Shown: positions 1 to 9,381, counted from the stretch's first letter. The stretch: DNA of 64,000 nt from Streptomyces sp. NBC_01314 (GCF_041435215.1 NZ_CP108394.1:7812001-7876000); one strand, 5' to 3'. Translations and numbers: made by a program. Notes: a model not told the origin generated them from the letters alone.

Positions 1-1
1 C

Positions 2-493
2 GCCGGGCTGCCGCTCAGCAGCCTGATCGATCTCGACGGTCTCGTCGTACGGGTCCCGGACACCGGGCGCCGGGCCGTGGACCGGGAGGCACTGCTGCCG
101 TACGACGTGACCGGCCGGGCGGTGCTGATCCACACCGGCTGGGACCGGCACTGGGGCACCGAGCGGTACGGTCACGGCCACCCCTACCTCACCGCCGACG
201 CCGTCGCCCTGCTCGTCGAGCGGGGCGCCGTGCTCGTCGGCATCGACTCCCTCAACATCGACGACACCGACGACGGCACCCGCCCCGCCCACACCGGCCT
301 GCTCGCCGCCGGCATCCCCGTCGTGGAACACCTGCGGGGCCTGGAGCAACTGCCCCCGCGGGGCTTCCGTTTCCACGCCGCGCCGCCGGCCGTCGAGGGC
401 ATGGGCACGTTCCCCGTGCGGGCGTACGCGCTCCTCGACGACGAGGTGGCCGCGGACGACGCCCCGGCGACCGGAGCGGCGGGCGGTGTCTAG
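2..493 (+). CDS. Cyclase-family (kynurenine formamidase-like) hydrolase, 5' partial
   Basis: The reading frame is open from the first bases of the window, so the N-terminus lies outside it; 163 residues are visible. The segments IHTGWDRHWGT, GHGHPYLTADAVALL and VGIDSLNIDD, followed by RPAHTGLLAAGIPVVEHL, are typical of the C-terminal half of the cyclase family (Pfam Cyclase, PF04199), metal-dependent amidohydrolases that include kynurenine formamidase. The conserved metal-binding HxxxD motif normally sits nearer the N-terminus and is not visible, so catalytic competence cannot be judged. The GNAT gene begins 9 bp downstream on the same strand, suggesting co-transcription. The substrate is unknown; kynurenine formamidase is only one possibility because tryptophan-degradation genes are not seen nearby. 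Confidence 0.8.
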   Translation, partial: AGLPLSSLIDLDGLVVRVPDTGRRAVDREALLPYDVTGRAVLIHTGWDRHWGTERYGHGHPYLTADAVALLVERGAVLVGIDSLNIDDTDDGTRPAHTGLLAAGIPVVEHLRGLEQLPPRGFRFHAAPPAVEGMGTFPVRAYALLDDEVAADDAPATGAAGGV

Positions 494-502
494 GCTGACA
501 CC

Positions 503-964
503 GTGACCGATCTCGCCATCAAGAGCGTGGACGGTGCCGCGAGCGACGAGGAACTCGAAGCCTGGCGGCACGTCCACAACACGATCATCCCGACCCACCT
601 CCTCTCCCTCGACGACGTCCGCGAGCGCGCCGTACGCAACCACCTCGAACTCGCTTACGCCGACGGCGTCCTCGTCGGCAACTCCACGGTCCGCCCGCCC
701 GAGGGGGACACCGCGACGGCCACGGTCATCGCGCGCGTGCTCGCCGAACACCGGAGGCGGGGGTTCGGCGAGCAGTTGTACGAGCGGGCGTTGCGGCGGG
801 CGCGGGAACTGGGCGCCGGGGTGATCGAGACCTGCGTACTGGAAGCGAACGCGGACGGACTGCGGTTCGCGCTCGGCCACGGTTTCGTGGAGACCGAGCG
901 CTATCTGCTGGACGGCGACACGATCCCGTGGATCGACCTCCGACTCCCCGAGGCGGCGGTCTAG
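503..964 (+). CDS. GNAT-family N-acetyltransferase
   Basis: This is a 153-residue single-domain protein starting at GTG. The segment ATVIARVLAEHRRRGFGEQLYERAL (read here as VIARVLAEHRRRGFGEQLYE) contains the acetyl-CoA pyrophosphate-binding R/Q-x-x-G-x-G/A signature as RRRGFGEQL, and CVLEANADGLRFALGHGFVE matches the last GNAT strand with its G-F-x-E element. The acceptor substrate cannot be inferred. It follows the cyclase gene closely and ends convergently on the flavoprotein gene, sharing a CTAG tetranucleotide (961-964) that provides TAG stop codons on both strands. Confidence 0.85.
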   Translation: MTDLAIKSVDGAASDEELEAWRHVHNTIIPTHLLSLDDVRERAVRNHLELAYADGVLVGNSTVRPPEGDTATATVIARVLAEHRRRGFGEQLYERALRRARELGAGVIETCVLEANADGLRFALGHGFVETERYLLDGDTIPWIDLRLPEAAV

Positions 965-2760
965 AGCTTTCCCGCGATGTCCAGCGCGGCCACGTACCCG
1001 AACGTCATCGCGGGCCCGATCGTCGACCCGGCGCCCGCGTAACTGCGGCCCATCACGGCGGCGCTGGCGTTGCCCGCCGCGTACAGGCCGGAGATCACCG
1101 TGCCGTCCGGTCGGAGGACGCGGGCGCGGGCGTCGGTGAGGAGGCCGCCCTTGGTGCCGAGATCGCCCGGGACGATGCGGAGGGCGTAGTAGGGCGGCAA
1201 CCACAGAGGCGCCAGGCAGGAGTTGGGGAGCACGGACGGGTCCGTGTAGTAGTGGTCGTAGACGCTGTCGCCGCGCCCGAAGTCCGTGTCGTCCCCCTGT
1301 CGGGCAAGGGAGTTGAAGCGGTCGACGGTGGAACGGAGTGCGGCGGCGGGGACGCCGATCGCGCCGGCCAGCGCGTCGAGTGTCCACGCCTTGTGGGCGG
1401 CCCCGGCGTCGTACCACTCGTCGGGGAACGGGAAGGTTGGCACGATGTCCTTGAAGAGATACCGGTTGCGGTAGTTCTGGTCGACGATCAGCCAGGCCGG
1501 GATGTGCGAGGCCGACGCGGTGTCCTTCTCGTACATCGTGTGGACGACGTCGCTGTACGGCCCCGCCTCGTTGACGAACCGCGCGCCCGCCCCGTTGACC
1601 AACAGGCCGCCGGGCAAAGTGCGTTCGGCGAGACAGAACCACGGCTGACCGGGGGTGGCGATGGCGGGACCCCACCAGGCGTCGTCCATGAGCGCGAGAT
1701 CGGCGCCGGCCCGCTGACCGGCCCGTATCCCGTCCCCGGTGTTCTCCTTCGCCCCCACCGTCCACTGCGTGCCGATGGGCTGCTCCTGGTACTGCGCCCG
1801 CATGGCCGCGTTGTGCTCGAAGCCGCCGGAGCCGACGATGACGCCCCGGCGGGCGCGGACGAGCCCGGCGGAGCCGTTCTTGGTGACGACCGCCCCCGTC
1901 ACCGCCCCGTTCTCCAAGTACAGGTCCGTCAAAGGGGTGTTGAGCCACACCGGCACACCGGCGCCGAGCAGCCCGGCCCGCAGCCCGCCCGCCAGCGCCT
2001 GCCCCATGGTGAGCGGCTTCTGCCCGAGCAGCGCGGCCTTCGTGCCCCGGGCGAGGCACTCCGTCGCGACGGCCAGCCCCTTCGCGCTCACGGTGGTCAG
2101 CGCGAGCCACTTGTAGTCGGCGCTGAACACCACCATCCCGGCCGGCGTGGCCAGATAGGCGGGATTCAGCCGCGCCAGCTCGTCCCCCAGCAGGTTCCCG
2201 TCGAACTGTTCCGGCTCGATGGACCGCCCGTTGGGCAACCCGCCCGGCAGCTCCGGGTAGTAGTCGCTGTACCCCTCCATCCACCGGAACCGCGACGGGC
2301 TGTTGGCCATGACGAACGAGAGCATGGCGGGCCCGTGATCGAGAAACGCCTTCTGCCGGTCCGCGGGCACCTCGTCCCCGACCACGGCCGCGAGGTACTG
2401 CGCCGCCTTGGCCGGGGTGTCCGGCACCCCGGCCGCCTTGATCACACTGTTGTTGGGCAGCCAGATCCCGGCCCCCGACCGCGCCGCCGACCCCCCGAAG
2501 GTCGGCGCCTTCTCCACGACGACACAACTCAGCCCCTGCTTCGCCGCGGTGAGCGCGGCGGTCATCCCGGCCGCGCCGGAGCCGATGACGACGACGTCGT
2601 AGGTGCCGAGGAGAGGCGGGGCTGCGGCAGCCGCCGGACTCCCCACGACCCCACCGGCCGCGACCGCGACCCCCGCCCCGGCGGCCGTACCGAGCACCTG
2701 CCGTCGCGAAGGCCCGGACTGCGCCGCCGTACGTCTCTCAGGATCCGCGCTCTTGGACAT
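961..2760 (-). CDS. Tat-exported FAD-binding dehydrogenase (3-ketosteroid dehydrogenase / fumarate reductase flavoprotein-like)
   Basis: The 599-residue product begins with a twin-arginine leader (SRRQVLGTAAGAGVAVAAGG, followed by an Ala-rich cleavage region), so it is probably exported folded with its cofactor. The mature part opens with a Rossmann FAD motif (YDVVVIGSGAAGMTAALTAA) and a matching VVVEKAPTFGGSAARSG segment; near the C-terminus GLYAAGNASAAVMGRSYAGAG is the flavin-contacting G-x-x-A-G-N signature of the succinate dehydrogenase/3-ketosteroid-delta1-dehydrogenase group. The ATG at 2760 is preferred over a GTG/ATG farther upstream because TGGAG lies about nine bases before it and the Tat leader is then near the N-terminus. 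The substrate could be a steroid or another enone or fumarate-like acid; no steroid genes are nearby. Confidence 0.85.
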   Translation of the reverse strand: MSKSADPERRTAAQSGPSRRQVLGTAAGAGVAVAAGGVVGSPAAAAAPPLLGTYDVVVIGSGAAGMTAALTAAKQGLSCVVVEKAPTFGGSAARSGAGIWLPNNSVIKAAGVPDTPAKAAQYLAAVVGDEVPADRQKAFLDHGPAMLSFVMANSPSRFRWMEGYSDYYPELPGGLPNGRSIEPEQFDGNLLGDELARLNPAYLATPAGMVVFSADYKWLALTTVSAKGLAVATECLARGTKAALLGQKPLTMGQALAGGLRAGLLGAGVPVWLNTPLTDLYLENGAVTGAVVTKNGSAGLVRARRGVIVGSGGFEHNAAMRAQYQEQPIGTQWTVGAKENTGDGIRAGQRAGADLALMDDAWWGPAIATPGQPWFCLAERTLPGGLLVNGAGARFVNEAGPYSDVVHTMYEKDTASASHIPAWLIVDQNYRNRYLFKDIVPTFPFPDEWYDAGAAHKAWTLDALAGAIGVPAAALRSTVDRFNSLARQGDDTDFGRGDSVYDHYYTDPSVLPNSCLAPLWLPPYYALRIVPGDLGTKGGLLTDARARVLRPDGTVISGLYAAGNASAAVMGRSYAGAGSTIGPAMTFGYVAALDIAGKL

Positions 2761-3028
2761 GCCAGACGCTCCAGCCTCGCGAAGGGACGGGTGGCCGTGC
2801 TGTTCCCCGGGAGGCAATCGGTTGACCTGCGCCCCGGACGTGGTGCGGAGCATCGAATCTGACGCGAAGGGATGGTGAAGTCAAGGCATACCGACGTCAT
2901 AACTGACGACCAATCAGAACCCTTCGATTCAGGCCTATTTGACCTGCGCAATCGTTTCGCGGGGTAGGTGCGCGGGCAAAGTTCGGGCAGCGTGGTCCCG
3001 GTCTTCGGACCGAGGGAGGGGGAACGCT

Positions 3029-3940
3029 GTGCATGACCTCGTGCGGACGCCGGACCATGTCCGGACGGCCGACGGGCGGCGGTTGCGGGTCGAGTGCGCG
3101 GGGGATCCGGACGGACGGCCGGTGTTCCTGTTGCACGGGATGCCTGGCAGCAGGGTGGGACCCAGACCGCGGTCCATCTTCCTCTACCACCGCGGTGCGC
3201 GGCTGATCAGTTACGACCGTCCCGGTTACGGGGGGTCGGACCGCCGGCCGGGGCGGCGGGTCGTGGACGTGGTGGAGGACATCGAAGTCGTCGCGGACGC
3301 GCTGGGGCTGGACCGTTTCGCGGTGGTGGGCCGGTCCGGCGGGGCCCCGCACGCGCTGGCCTGTGCCGCGCTGCTGCCCCACCGGGTGACCCGGGCGGCC
3401 GCGCTGGTGACGCTCGCGCCGCAGGACGCGGAGGGGCTCGACTGGTTCGCGGGGATGGCGCCTCACAACGTCCGTGAGTTCCGTTCGGTGCTCACCGATC
3501 CCCGGGGGTTCGTCGCCAAGCTGATCCCGCGCTCGGCCGCCATCCGGTCCGACCCCGCCCGGCTGCTCGACGAACTGCGCGGCGATCTCACGGACGAGGA
3601 CCGGATGATCGTCTCGGACGACGGTATCCGGTCCATGCTGCTGCGCAACTACCACGAGGCGCTGCGGACCTCCCCGTACGGCTGGATCGACGACGCGCTC
3701 GCGCTCACCGGCCCCTGGGGGTTCGACCCTGCGGAGATCAAGGTGCCGGTGCTGCTGTGGCATGCGGGCAAGGACGTGTTCACCCCGTCCGCGCACTCCT
3801 CCTGGCTCGCCGCGCGCATTCCCCGCGCGATCGCGGTCTGCGAGCCGGCGGCTGCGCACTTCGCGGCGATTCGGGCGCTGCCGGACGTGTTGAGCTGGCT
3901 GCTCACCACGACCGAGCCGACCGTGGCGTCACCGGCTTGA
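3029..3940 (+). CDS. Alpha/beta-fold hydrolase
   Basis: The product has 303 residues from a GTG preceded by the purine-rich GGAGGGGGAA. VFLLHGMPGSRVG supplies the H-G oxyanion-hole motif, LISYDRPGYGGSD the second conserved strand and turn, and VVGRSGGAPHALA the nucleophile elbow G-x-S-x-G with Ser as nucleophile. VLLWHAGKDVFTPSAHS contains the probable catalytic Asp, and the late AAAHFAAI segment the probable catalytic His. The enzyme should be cytosolic, with no signal peptide or membrane segment. Substrate is unassignable. The gene ends just before a 46-bp inverted repeat and is convergent with fxsT. Confidence 0.85.
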   Translation: MHDLVRTPDHVRTADGRRLRVECAGDPDGRPVFLLHGMPGSRVGPRPRSIFLYHRGARLISYDRPGYGGSDRRPGRRVVDVVEDIEVVADALGLDRFAVVGRSGGAPHALACAALLPHRVTRAAALVTLAPQDAEGLDWFAGMAPHNVREFRSVLTDPRGFVAKLIPRSAAIRSDPARLLDELRGDLTDEDRMIVSDDGIRSMLLRNYHEALRTSPYGWIDDALALTGPWGFDPAEIKVPVLLWHAGKDVFTPSAHSSWLAARIPRAIAVCEPAAAHFAAIRALPDVLSWLLTTTEPTVASPA

Positions 3941-3946
3941 TTTCGG

Positions 3947-4062
3947 GTGCGGGTGCGTGGGGGCTGGTCGCGCAGTTCCCCGCGCCCCTTAACAGCATGG
4001 GTCGCGCCCGGGGCTTTTAAGGGGCGCGGGGAACTGCGCGACCAGCCCCCACGCACCCGCAC
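3947..4062. terminator. Perfect 46-bp inverted repeat, likely bidirectional terminator
   Basis: The arms 3947-3992 and 4017-4062 are exact reverse complements, separated by a 24-base loop. The core, GGGGCTGGTCGCGCAGTTCC with its complement, belongs to a GC-rich repeat seen again at 49809-49850 and in relatives elsewhere in the window. It lies between the convergent hydrolase and fxsT genes, 6 bases past the first stop and 40 bases past the second, which is where a terminator working in both directions would be needed. Confidence 0.75.
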
Positions 4063-4102
4063 TCGCCAACGCACCCCAACCCCCCACCCCCTGCCGCGCC
4101 CT

Positions 4103-7100
4103 TCACACAGCCAACGGCTCCAAGTCGCGATACACCCGCCGCCGCTGCCCCACCAGCCGCGTGATCCCGTTCCCCTCCCCCAACTGCCGACTCAGCCGGC
4201 GCAGATCGGAGAGCGTCGCCTCACGCAGCCGCTGGGCCTCCTCCTCCCGCCCGAGCGAGCGCAGCGTCAACGCCGAGTTGCTGACGACGGCGAGCGTTTC
4301 GGGGTGCTGGGGGCCGAGGACGGACCTGAGGACGTTGCGGGCCGGTTCCTCCAGGGCCCAGGCCTCCTCCGGACGGCCCTGCTCCGCCAGTACGTTGGCC
4401 TGGTTCGCGCGGGCGAACAGGGTGTGGGGGTGCTCGTCGCCCAGGGTCGCCGCCATTCGCTCCGTCACCTGCTCGAACACCCCCTCGGCTTCCTCGGCGT
4501 CCCCGCAGGCCCACAGATAGATGCCGAGGTTGTTGAGCGCGGCCTGGGTGTAGGGGTGCTCCTTGCCCGGGACCTTGGCGTAGTGCTCCAGCACACTTCT
4601 GACGGCCTCCCGCGCCCGGTCGGGCTCGTCGGCGGCGTACAGATCGGCCGCCAGGTTCAGCTCGCACGCGAGGGAGTCCGGGATCGGGTCCGGGTACTTG
4701 TCCCTGGTGTACTGCGTCCGGTACTGGGTGAGCGTCGCCCGCGTCAGCCGGTGCGCGTCCACGAACTGGCCCGCCCGCCGCAGCGACACGGCGAGCGATT
4801 TGGCGCAGCTGAGCGTGCCGGGGAAGTCCTTGCCGAGGATCCGCTTGTGGATCTCGTACGCCTCCGACAGGACCGCCACCGAGTCGGTGTAGCGGCCGAC
4901 CTCGCGCAGGTCGCGGCCGAGGCCCTGGGCCGAGATCAGGGTGTAGGGATGGTCGGGGCCGAGGACCTCGCGGCGGCGGGCGTAGGTGTCCTGGTCGACG
5001 TCGCGGGCCTCGTTGTAGTGGCCGACCATGCGCAGCGCGAGCGCCAGGTTGTTCGCGGCATTGAGCGTCCGCCCGTGCGACTCGTGGAAGATCTGGCTGA
5101 ACCCCTGGTGGGCCTCACGGGCCAGTTCCACCGCCTTCGTGTACTCGCCGAGCGCCGCGAGGTCACTGGCGAGGCTGGAGGTGGTGACGTACGTGTGCGG
5201 ATGCGTGGGGCCGAGGACCCTCAGCTGCTGGGCGAGCACATCGGCGTCGATCGAGCGCGCCTCCACGAAACGCCCCTGCGAGCGCAGCACGTTGGCGAGC
5301 TGGCCGCGCAGATACATGTACTGCATGTCGTCCTCGCCGAGCGTGCCGCGCCAGTGCGTCGCCAGTTCCTCGGCGAGTCTGCGGGCGCCGGGGAAGTCGC
5401 CCCGCTTCCACAGATAGCGGACGCGGTCGATGAACAGGCGGCGGGGCTCGGCCTCATGGCAGTTGCGCAGGTCGGAGGCGTTCAGATGCGGCCAGATGAT
5501 GGCGAAGCGGGGCCAGGTCTCGGCGTCGTCGATGGGTTCGTCGCCGGGCGGGCGGGCGCCGGCGAGCATGGTGTGGACGATGTGCCGGGCCTGCTTCTGC
5601 TCCTCGTCGCCCATCCGGGAGCGGATCACCGCCTGCACCAGCCGGTGGACCTGGATGCTGGTGCTGGCCTGGTCGACCTTGGCGAGGGCGAACCGGCCGA
5701 TCTCCCGGATGACCCGGCCCAGCATCAGGCTCTCCTGGAGGCTGGGGTCGACCTTCTTCAGTTCGTCGAGCATCTCCCGGCTGTACAGCAGGTGCGAGGA
5801 GATCGGCTCGGGCGCCATGAAGGCGCACAGCTGGAGCAGCCGGACCGAGGCGGGGGAGCGTTCCTTCAACCGGGCGATGGAGATGTTCCAGGTCGCCGCC
5901 ACCGTCTCGGGGTAGTCCACGGCCTGGTTGAGGTCCAGCACACCGGTGGTCTGCTTGTTCAGCTGCCGCAGATACTCCTCGATGGGGGTGGCGGTCTCGG
6001 CGAGCCAGGCCGCTGCCTGCTCCACGGCCAGCGGCAGATCGCCGACCGCCTCCGCCACCCGGTCGGCCTCCTCGGCGCTCAGCCCCGGCGCGCGCCGCGA
6101 GAGATGCTCGACGCTGTCGTGCCGGGGGAAGACGTCTACGGGCAAGGAGGCGCCCCGCTGCTCCCAGGTCTGGTTGCGGGAGGTGACCAGGAGGTGCCCG
6201 CCGCTGCCCTGCGGGAAGAACCGGGTGAGTTCCTCGGGGTTGTCGGCGTTGTCGAAGACCAGGATCCAGCGCTTGGTCGGCACCCCGTCGGCGAGCATCC
6301 GTACGGTCTCCTGGCTGACCAGCGTCATGTCGGCGCCGCCGGGCGCGCCGATCCGGGCGCCCAGTTCGGCGAGGGCGGAGGTGACGCCGTCGCCGTGTTC
6401 GGCGGAGATCCACCAGACCAGGTCGTAGTCGGCCATGAACCGGTGCACGTACTCGAGGGCGACCTGTGTCTTGCCGACCCCGCCGAGGCCGAACAGGGTC
6501 TTGGGCTGGCTCCCCACGGCCGACACCCCGCCGCGCAGCTGGTCGCGCAGCTGGTCGAGGATCTGACTGCGACCGGTGAACGTCATGTTGCGCTGCGGCG
6601 CGTTCCACACCGTGGGGGCGCCGCCCGGGAAGCGGGGCTCCACCGAGCCGAGGTCGTCGGGCCGCTCCGGCAGCTTCAGCGCGCTGAGCAGGGCGCCGAC
6701 GCACTGGGACGCGTCGAGCCGGTACAGGTCCACCGGCTCCTGGTCGACGTAGGCGTCGGGGAACCGGGCCTCGTCGACGCGCAGCGGAACCATGGTGGCG
6801 CGCTGCATGCCCAGCGTGGTGTCGGTGAGGGAGCGCCAGATCGTCTGGGCGTGCCGGGACTTCTGGAAGGCGTGGGACAACAGCAGGAGGGCGCGCGTAG
6901 CCGTGTCCAGATGCTCCGGCGGTCCGGCGGACACGTCGTGCAGCGTGACATTGCAGCCGGTCAGTCTGAGGACGGCCTCCACCCAGTCCGCCCACATCCG
7001 GTTCTCCGCCGCGTACACCACCATGATGTCCGTCATCGGCTGGCGCCGGGTGAACGCCTCCAGACAGCGCTGCCGCACCGGTTCGGGCACCGGCGGCAGT

Positions 7101-8053
7101 GCGGTGATCTCGCCGTCGGTGATCACCTTCGTCAGCCGTTCGAAGGCGGACAGCAGGGAGTTCGCGATATTGCTCTTGTCCCCGACCGTCGCGAGCGTCT
7201 CCTCGTAGGCGTAGAACGGGACATACGGTATTTCCATCGCGCCCCAGTAGGCGTCCTGCTGTTCGGCGCTCAGCTCGTCGCCGTCGAGGGCTCTGGGCAG
7301 GCCCTCGAACCGCAGCCGGGCCAGTGCCCGCCCCGCGTCGACCTTCCGCTTCTCGCCCTCGTCGATGCGCATCAGTACCGGCAGCACCCTGATCCGCCGC
7401 TTGTGCTGGCCCCCCTCGACGCTGCGGGCGACCGCCGCCGCCCCGTCCAGTGACTGGCCGCTGAGCGTGAAGCAGTCGACGAGGACGTCGGGCATCTGGA
7501 TGGTGCAGATGTCCGCGCTGTCCGACAGGCCCGTACGGCTGTCGATGAGGATGTAGTCGTACGACGCCTTCATGTCCTCGCGCAGCGCGTCCAGGAACTG
7601 GCCGCCGCCCAGCCGCTCGTAGAAGTTGTCCCATTCGAACGACGACACGGTCGCCGAGTACTCCCGGTTGCGCCGGCCGGCGGAGAGGAAGTCGAGCGAG
7701 CCGCCCTCGGGGAAGGACAGCCCGAGCCGTTCGGGGCTGAGGGACACGGCGTGCTGTTCGACGCGGGCGTAGTCCCGGTGCCAGGGGCCGGTGCGCGGGC
7801 CGCCGGTGGTCGCGGCCCAGCAGTACTCGGTGATCATGTCGATGACGCCGGTGGTGGACGCGAGGACGCTCAGGTCCAGGAAGGGCTGGAAGAACCGGTC
7901 GAGGCCCGGGGCCTCCAGGTCCCAGTCGACGGCCAGGACCCGCTTGCCGTTGGCGGCCAGGATCCACGCCGCGTTGGCCAGGGCCATCGTGCGGCCCGTA
8001 CCGCCCTTGTACGAATAGAAGGTGACGATGCGTCCGTCCTGACGGGCCGTCAT
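4103..8053 (-). CDS. fxsT: FxsT: FxSxx-COOH system ParA/TIR-like/NB-ARC/TPR protein
   Basis: This 1316-residue protein has four parts. Residues 8-50 form a ParA/MinD-type ATPase start with the deviant Walker A KGGTGRT (16-22) and VLAVDWDLEAPGLDRFF. Around 340-480 a TIR-like region begins MVVYAAENRMWADWVEA. At about 515-530 the P-loop GLGGVGKTQVALEYV starts an NB-ARC STAND NTPase with WILVFDNAD as Walker B. From about residue 850 many TPR-type repeats recur (LGPDHPYTL, LGPTHPHTY, LGDEHPHTL units). This matches the FxSxx-COOH system tetratricopeptide protein that accompanies fxsB and fxsC. ATG at 8053 overlaps the fxsC stop (ATGA), implying translational coupling. The role is probably to sense and switch; a ligand is unknown. 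A start farther upstream would lie inside fxsC and is rejected. Confidence 0.9.
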   Translation of the reverse strand: MTARQDGRIVTFYSYKGGTGRTMALANAAWILAANGKRVLAVDWDLEAPGLDRFFQPFLDLSVLASTTGVIDMITEYCWAATTGGPRTGPWHRDYARVEQHAVSLSPERLGLSFPEGGSLDFLSAGRRNREYSATVSSFEWDNFYERLGGGQFLDALREDMKASYDYILIDSRTGLSDSADICTIQMPDVLVDCFTLSGQSLDGAAAVARSVEGGQHKRRIRVLPVLMRIDEGEKRKVDAGRALARLRFEGLPRALDGDELSAEQQDAYWGAMEIPYVPFYAYEETLATVGDKSNIANSLLSAFERLTKVITDGEITALPPVPEPVRQRCLEAFTRRQPMTDIMVVYAAENRMWADWVEAVLRLTGCNVTLHDVSAGPPEHLDTATRALLLLSHAFQKSRHAQTIWRSLTDTTLGMQRATMVPLRVDEARFPDAYVDQEPVDLYRLDASQCVGALLSALKLPERPDDLGSVEPRFPGGAPTVWNAPQRNMTFTGRSQILDQLRDQLRGGVSAVGSQPKTLFGLGGVGKTQVALEYVHRFMADYDLVWWISAEHGDGVTSALAELGARIGAPGGADMTLVSQETVRMLADGVPTKRWILVFDNADNPEELTRFFPQGSGGHLLVTSRNQTWEQRGASLPVDVFPRHDSVEHLSRRAPGLSAEEADRVAEAVGDLPLAVEQAAAWLAETATPIEEYLRQLNKQTTGVLDLNQAVDYPETVAATWNISIARLKERSPASVRLLQLCAFMAPEPISSHLLYSREMLDELKKVDPSLQESLMLGRVIREIGRFALAKVDQASTSIQVHRLVQAVIRSRMGDEEQKQARHIVHTMLAGARPPGDEPIDDAETWPRFAIIWPHLNASDLRNCHEAEPRRLFIDRVRYLWKRGDFPGARRLAEELATHWRGTLGEDDMQYMYLRGQLANVLRSQGRFVEARSIDADVLAQQLRVLGPTHPHTYVTTSSLASDLAALGEYTKAVELAREAHQGFSQIFHESHGRTLNAANNLALALRMVGHYNEARDVDQDTYARRREVLGPDHPYTLISAQGLGRDLREVGRYTDSVAVLSEAYEIHKRILGKDFPGTLSCAKSLAVSLRRAGQFVDAHRLTRATLTQYRTQYTRDKYPDPIPDSLACELNLAADLYAADEPDRAREAVRSVLEHYAKVPGKEHPYTQAALNNLGIYLWACGDAEEAEGVFEQVTERMAATLGDEHPHTLFARANQANVLAEQGRPEEAWALEEPARNVLRSVLGPQHPETLAVVSNSALTLRSLGREEEAQRLREATLSDLRRLSRQLGEGNGITRLVGQRRRVYRDLEPLAV

Positions 8054-9381
8054 GCTTGTCCTCCGTGGTCGGAATCCGCATCGGGGTCGGTCGGATCGGC
8101 GAGACTGAGCCGCGGCCGGGGTGTGGTCGGGCCCGGCGGCGGGTGCGCCTTCGCGTGCCTGAGGAACTGCCGGGTTGCCTGGGCCACGACGACCGGCAGT
8201 ATCTCGGTGAACTGCTTCAGGGTGGGTACGCCGTTGACCGCGGCCCAGCACTTGGCGCGGCGCCCCCGCTCCAGGATCAGCGGCAGGGTGTCCTCCAGTT
8301 CCTCCTTCAGCCGTTCGCCCTGTTCACCGCGGCACTGAAGGTCGAAGCGGTTCCAGGGGACGATCGCGCCGACCCAGGGGTGGGCGGCCGAGTCGAACGT
8401 CTTGAGCCGGTGCCGCCGGTCCCGGTCGAGCAGGGCCCAGCGGTCGAGCAGCAGGATGCCGGGGTGCGGCTCGGGCGGCTGCCCGCTCCCGTCGGGCTCG
8501 GACCCGCCCGCGGTGAGACCGTCGGCTCCGGAGTCCGGGACGTCGAAGTCCGACACGGTGATGCGGTAGTCGAGGGACCGGATCAGCTCCTCGGCCAGCG
8601 CGGACAGCGGGCGCCTGGACTCGCCGTGGTACGGGTTCCACTCAGTGGCGTCCTCGCCGTAGGGAAGGGCGTCCCGGCCCTCCGGCACGGAGCTCCGGCT
8701 GGGCGCCACCACGGTGAGGTGGATGCGGCGCGGCCCCTCGCCGTGCGGCCGGAACGCGCTGTGCGTGGACTCGTACGGCCGGGGCCGGCTCGACGGCAGC
8801 GGGGTGTTCTCGGCGACCTGCACGATCCGCTGGGCGAGGCCGAACACGATTTCCTCGTACTCGTCCCGCAGTCGCTGGAGTTTGATCAGCCCGTAGATGC
8901 CGTAGGACGTGTAGCGCTCGCTGAACTTGCTGCGTTCGACCTGGATCTGGCGTACGGATTCGGGGAGTCCTTCGAGGTCCATGGCCGTCCACAGCGCCGG
9001 GACTATGGCCGGGATGTCACCGTGGCCGGCGTTGCGTGCCTCGCGGATGCGCTCGTCGAAGGTGAACCACTCGCGCCCGCAGTTGTCGCTGGAGAAATAC
9101 CTGGGGGAGTACAGCGGGACGAACACCCGGCAGTGCGCCAGATTCTCGCTGAGCCGGTCCGGCCAGCCCTCCCCGGACCGCATCTCCCGGTCCAGGAATC
9201 CCGCGGGCGTCCCCCGCGGATGAGCGGTGAGGGCCAGGACGTCCGCGCACAGATCCTTGTAGAGCGTGTGCACCCAGTGGTCGGGGTCGCCGCTGTCGGG
9301 TCCCGAGGGAGGTGTGTGCGCGTAACTGAGGAAAAAGTACGGACGGTTGTCCGGAGACCGTCCCCGTGCAGGTGTATTCAC
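8050..9381 (-). CDS. fxsC: FxsC: TIR-like protein of the FxSxx-COOH system
   Basis: The 443-residue protein opens with a TIR-like domain: YFFLSYAH (15-22) as box 1, GFLDREMRSGEGW (61-73) around box 2 and VPLYSPRYFSSDNCGREW (88-105). The last segment has the S-x-x-x-x-x-C-x-x-E arrangement in which Glu104 would be the NADase catalytic glutamate if the domain is enzymatic. A second domain (about 225-420, including HLTVVAPSR, GILLLDRWALLDRD and AKCWAAVNGVPTLKQF) corresponds to the FxsC C-terminal region. It overlaps fxsT by four bases and starts 96 bases after the acetyltransferase gene, so the cassette reads as one operon. NAD cleavage is inferred from domain type only. Confidence 0.88.
   Translation of the reverse strand: MNTPARGRSPDNRPYFFLSYAHTPPSGPDSGDPDHWVHTLYKDLCADVLALTAHPRGTPAGFLDREMRSGEGWPDRLSENLAHCRVFVPLYSPRYFSSDNCGREWFTFDERIREARNAGHGDIPAIVPALWTAMDLEGLPESVRQIQVERSKFSERYTSYGIYGLIKLQRLRDEYEEIVFGLAQRIVQVAENTPLPSSRPRPYESTHSAFRPHGEGPRRIHLTVVAPSRSSVPEGRDALPYGEDATEWNPYHGESRRPLSALAEELIRSLDYRITVSDFDVPDSGADGLTAGGSEPDGSGQPPEPHPGILLLDRWALLDRDRRHRLKTFDSAAHPWVGAIVPWNRFDLQCRGEQGERLKEELEDTLPLILERGRRAKCWAAVNGVPTLKQFTEILPVVVAQATRQFLRHAKAHPPPGPTTPRPRLSLADPTDPDADSDHGGQA

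Noticed and set aside
3947..7453. Very long open frame on the plus strand opposite fxsT
   Set aside because: It has repetitive Arg/Gly/Val-rich composition, no domain, and mirrors the codon bias of fxsT on the other strand.
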